A DNA stretch of 64,000 bases from JAFAXD01 sp963760435 (lineage in GTDB: Bacteria; Pseudomonadota; Alphaproteobacteria; Rhizobiales; Xanthobacteraceae), in contig CAVXDE010000025.1 of NCBI GenBank assembly GCA_963760435.1, positions 248,001 to 312,000 on the forward strand, written 5' to 3'. The notes under the pieces were generated by a model. It did not search any database. It had not been told where the DNA came from and saw nothing but the letters and a program-made list of their open reading frames with translations. Of the stretch, positions 62,054 through 64,000 are shown one piece after another (position 1 is the first letter of the stretch; each line of letters starts with the position of its first letter). Made by a program: the position numbers and the translations under genes.

Positions 62054-63796
62054 ATGCGGCGTCCAATCATCTCCCTGCTGGTGCTATCTGCTGCTGTCTT
62101 TGGCGCACGGGCGCAACCCGGACACGGACCGGGCGGAGGCCACCCGGCCGCGCCACCCGCGGCGGCAGCTGCGCATCCAGCCCCCGCACCGGCACCGCAC
62201 ATGGCCGCGCCAGCACCACCGTCAGCCGCACCGCACTTTGCGCCGCCGCATGTGGCCGCACCGCAGGTTGCGCCACACCCGTCTGCGCCGCACCTTGCCG
62301 CGCCGCACCTCGCACGGCCAGCGCCTCCGAGCGCTCCGCATGTTGCAATGCCTCGGGCAGCACAGCCGCGCTTGAACGCGCCGAATTTTGCGCAACGGCC
62401 ATCCGGCGCTCAGCCACCTCGGTCAAGCCGTGCTTTCGCCCTGCACGGTCCTGGTACTCGCGGCACCCTGAGCCGCGGATCGCCGCTGGCAGCTCACGCC
62501 GAACACGGGGTCGGGCACCAAGCCACACCGTCCGCAGCACAGCCCAAGCAGCAACTCCATGCACAACAACCTGGATTGCCAGGAACCGGTCGGAACGCGG
62601 GGAGCCGGGAACCGGCATTGGCCCCGCAAGCACCCGCTGCCGCGCACAACGGCCTCGCCCCGGCAACAGCCAATGTCTCGCCCGAGCCGCGCAACCCAGC
62701 GCAGCCCTCGGCACGCGTCATGTCGCGCATCGATCCGCGCGCGGCGCAGCAGGGTCGTTTCGCAGCCGCGTTCGTGTCGCGTTCGCTGCAAACCCGCGCG
62801 CTGGCGCTCCCTATCCGTGACGCCTGGCATCGGCACCGCCGCGCCGCGTTCGTGGCCTGGGCGGGACCAGTGTTCTGGCCCTATGTGTACACCGATATGT
62901 TCTATTACGCGTTCTGGCCGACGGCTTATGACGACGGTTACTGGGCCTATGCGTATGATGATCTGATTGATGGGACTTTCTGGGCCTCCAGCGACCCATA
63001 TGCAGCCTACGCCTATGTGGGGCCGAATCCCGCGACCGCGGGTCTGGTCGGAGGCACCGGGCGGCGATCACGTATCCAAGGTGCCGGTCCGGAAGGGCTC
63101 AACAAAGGCTTCGCCGCAGCCTGCACTCAGAACGCCAATGTAGCCGACTGGCCGTTCGATCAGATCCAGTCCAACATCAATCTTGATCCAAACCAGCGCA
63201 CTTTGCTGCAGCAGCTGCAAAGCGCCGCGCAACAGGCAGCCGATGTCGTCAAACAATCCTGCCCCAGTGCGTTCCCGCTCACGCCCCCAGGACGATTGCA
63301 GGCGATGATGACTCGGCTTGACGGTACCCTATCGGCAATCGATATCATCCGCCCGGCGCTGGTCGCGTTCTACGATTCGCTCAACGACGAACAGAAGGCC
63401 CGCTTCAACGCCATCGGTCCAGACCTGGGTGCGCCGCAAGAAACGCAGAACGCGCAGACGTCATCAAATACTTGCAGCAGCGCAAAGCCGGGCTTGATTG
63501 ATCTACCCATCGATCAAATCGGGGCAATCGTGCACCCAACCAACGCCCAGCAGCGTTCACTTGATCAGTTGCGGCAGGCCAGCAGCGCCGCAATCAACGC
63601 GTTGAGCTCGGCCTGCCCTGACATGATTCCAGGTACTCCGGTCGGGCGTCTCGATGCTATGCGGGAGCGGTTCGCTGCGATGCTGCAAGCGGCCCAGATG
63701 CTGGAGCCGGCGCTCAGCAACTTCTACGCTTCGCTCAATAACGAGCAGAAGGCCGCGTTCAACACGTTGGGTCAGACAAAACAAAGCCGCGGCTAA
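62054..63796 (+). CDS. Secreted His/Pro/Ala-rich protein with two Spy-like domains
   Basis: 580 residues from ATG 62054, with GGAGG 5 nt upstream. A signal peptide (RRPIISLLVLSAAVFGARAQ) is followed by about 190 residues of Pro/Ala-rich low complexity with repeated APH/PH motifs that could bind metal. A short aromatic segment (VFWPYVYTDMFYYAFWPTAY) comes next, then two tandem copies of a Spy/CpxP-like unit of about 95 residues (first FYDSLNDEQKARFNAIG, second FYASLNNEQKAAFNTLG, the LTxxQ-type ending). It is predicted periplasmic, perhaps a chaperone or metal-stress protein. Function is inferred. Confidence 0.75.
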   Translation: MRRPIISLLVLSAAVFGARAQPGHGPGGGHPAAPPAAAAAHPAPAPAPHMAAPAPPSAAPHFAPPHVAAPQVAPHPSAPHLAAPHLARPAPPSAPHVAMPRAAQPRLNAPNFAQRPSGAQPPRSSRAFALHGPGTRGTLSRGSPLAAHAEHGVGHQATPSAAQPKQQLHAQQPGLPGTGRNAGSREPALAPQAPAAAHNGLAPATANVSPEPRNPAQPSARVMSRIDPRAAQQGRFAAAFVSRSLQTRALALPIRDAWHRHRRAAFVAWAGPVFWPYVYTDMFYYAFWPTAYDDGYWAYAYDDLIDGTFWASSDPYAAYAYVGPNPATAGLVGGTGRRSRIQGAGPEGLNKGFAAACTQNANVADWPFDQIQSNINLDPNQRTLLQQLQSAAQQAADVVKQSCPSAFPLTPPGRLQAMMTRLDGTLSAIDIIRPALVAFYDSLNDEQKARFNAIGPDLGAPQETQNAQTSSNTCSSAKPGLIDLPIDQIGAIVHPTNAQQRSLDQLRQASSAAINALSSACPDMIPGTPVGRLDAMRERFAAMLQAAQMLEPALSNFYASLNNEQKAAFNTLGQTKQSRG

Positions 63797-63809
63797 GCTA
63801 GCCGCGGCT
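63785..63809. terminator. Bidirectional terminator between the Spy-like gene and pckA
   Basis: Two copies of AGCCGCGGCT flank AAGCT and pair over 10 bp. The left arm overlaps the stop codon of the Spy-like gene. The gene on the other strand ends 20 nt away, so the hairpin can serve both convergent genes. No long T-run is present. Confidence 0.65.
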
Positions 63810-63829
63810 CAACGCTCGCACCCGTATGC

Positions 63830-64000
63830 TTACTCTGCGGCGATGCGCACCTCGGGAGCGGCCGCGCGCACGTCGGCATCGACGTGGCTTTCGTACTTGG
63901 TGAAGTTCTCCTGGAACATGCGCACGAGCTTGCGCGCCGTCTCGTCGAACTCCGCCTTGTTCTGCCAGGTCTTGTAGGGATACAGCAGGTGCGGCTCGAC
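63830..64000 (-). CDS. pckA: Phosphoenolpyruvate carboxykinase (ATP), C-terminal fragment
   Basis: The last 56 residues and stop (TAA at 63830-63832) of a minus-strand gene whose 5' part lies outside the window. The visible sequence VEPHLLYPYKTWQNKAEF, DETARKLVRMFQENFTKYES and HVDADVRAAAPEVRIAAE matches the C-terminus of rhizobial PckA. The enzyme converts oxaloacetate to phosphoenolpyruvate in gluconeogenesis. The fragment lacks the active-site motifs, so the call rests on C-terminal similarity alone. Confidence 0.8.
   Translation of the reverse strand, partial: VEPHLLYPYKTWQNKAEFDETARKLVRMFQENFTKYESHVDADVRAAAPEVRIAAE

Noticed and set aside
1..64000. CRISPR arrays, prophage, integrases or insertion sequences
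   Set aside because: No spaced direct repeats, transposase or integrase sequence was seen. The repeats present are palindromic intergenic elements.

Overview
The window is high-GC DNA from an alphaproteobacterium, most likely Hyphomicrobiales (Rhizobiales) of the Bradyrhizobium / Rhodopseudomonas / Xanthobacteraceae type. The reasons are gene content (FDH-linked DUF6352/DUF3305/DUF3306 genes, DUF6894, a PodJ-like Sel1 protein, FixL/FixJ-type regulators), many GTG/TTG starts, 4-nt start/stop overlaps, and several families of intergenic palindromic repeats. All family assignments come from reading motifs; no database search was run.

Region 1 (1-14.3 kb) is a nearly complete locus for a periplasmic, molybdenum/tungsten, quinone-linked formate dehydrogenase. 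It holds a large ferredoxin-type protein (cut by the window edge) divergent from a biotin/lipoate-ligase-like gene, DUF6352, DUF3305, DUF3306, a TorD-type chaperone carrying an N-terminal helix-turn-helix, a small Tat-target protein and FDH alpha (Cys, not Sec), beta and gamma. Cofactor genes follow: mobB, moeA, mobA and fdhD.

Region 2 (14.5-24.1 kb) looks like an amide/peptide nitrogen-scavenging locus: an asparaginase-like protein with an altered catalytic motif and an acetamidase/formamidase, divergent from a dipeptide-type ABC transporter and a cysteine hydrolase. A textbook sigma-54 promoter sits before the binding-protein gene. The second permease, both ATPases and the hydrolase carry several single-base frameshifts.

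Region 3 (24.1-29.6 kb) has tRNA-Ser(GGA), a RelE/XRE toxin-antitoxin pair with twin operators and an apparently leaderless toxin mRNA, a MetE-like methyltransferase, an AT-richer beta-helix-like membrane protein and a VOC protein.

Region 4 (29.7-35.3 kb) is a BlaI/BlaR1-like pair whose receptor has no visible penicillin-binding domain but a DUF3471-like domain, a VHL-beta-like domain and a duplicated module. Two near-identical operators, each overlapping a -10 box, lie before blaI and before a DUF1800-DUF1501 gene pair, suggesting one small regulon.

Region 5 (35.5-43.8 kb) has a DUF6894 protein, the YcjX-like/TIGR01620-like pair, a YidH-like protein, the cyoABCD ubiquinol oxidase operon and a DUF502 protein.

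Region 6 (44.2-52.3 kb) has two response regulators, an AraC regulator and a FixL-like kinase one base before poxB. PoxB makes ubiquinol that the nearby Cyo oxidase could use. A carboxymuconolactone-decarboxylase-like protein, a DUF4344 metallopeptidase and a small secreted protein follow.

Region 7 (52.4-64 kb) has the PodJ-like Sel1 protein, a fatty-acid beta-oxidation group (acyl-CoA dehydrogenase, thiolase, cupin, FadB-type enzyme), a RibD-like reductase, an MFS transporter with an unclear start, a His/Pro-rich protein with two Spy-like domains, and the 3' end of pckA.
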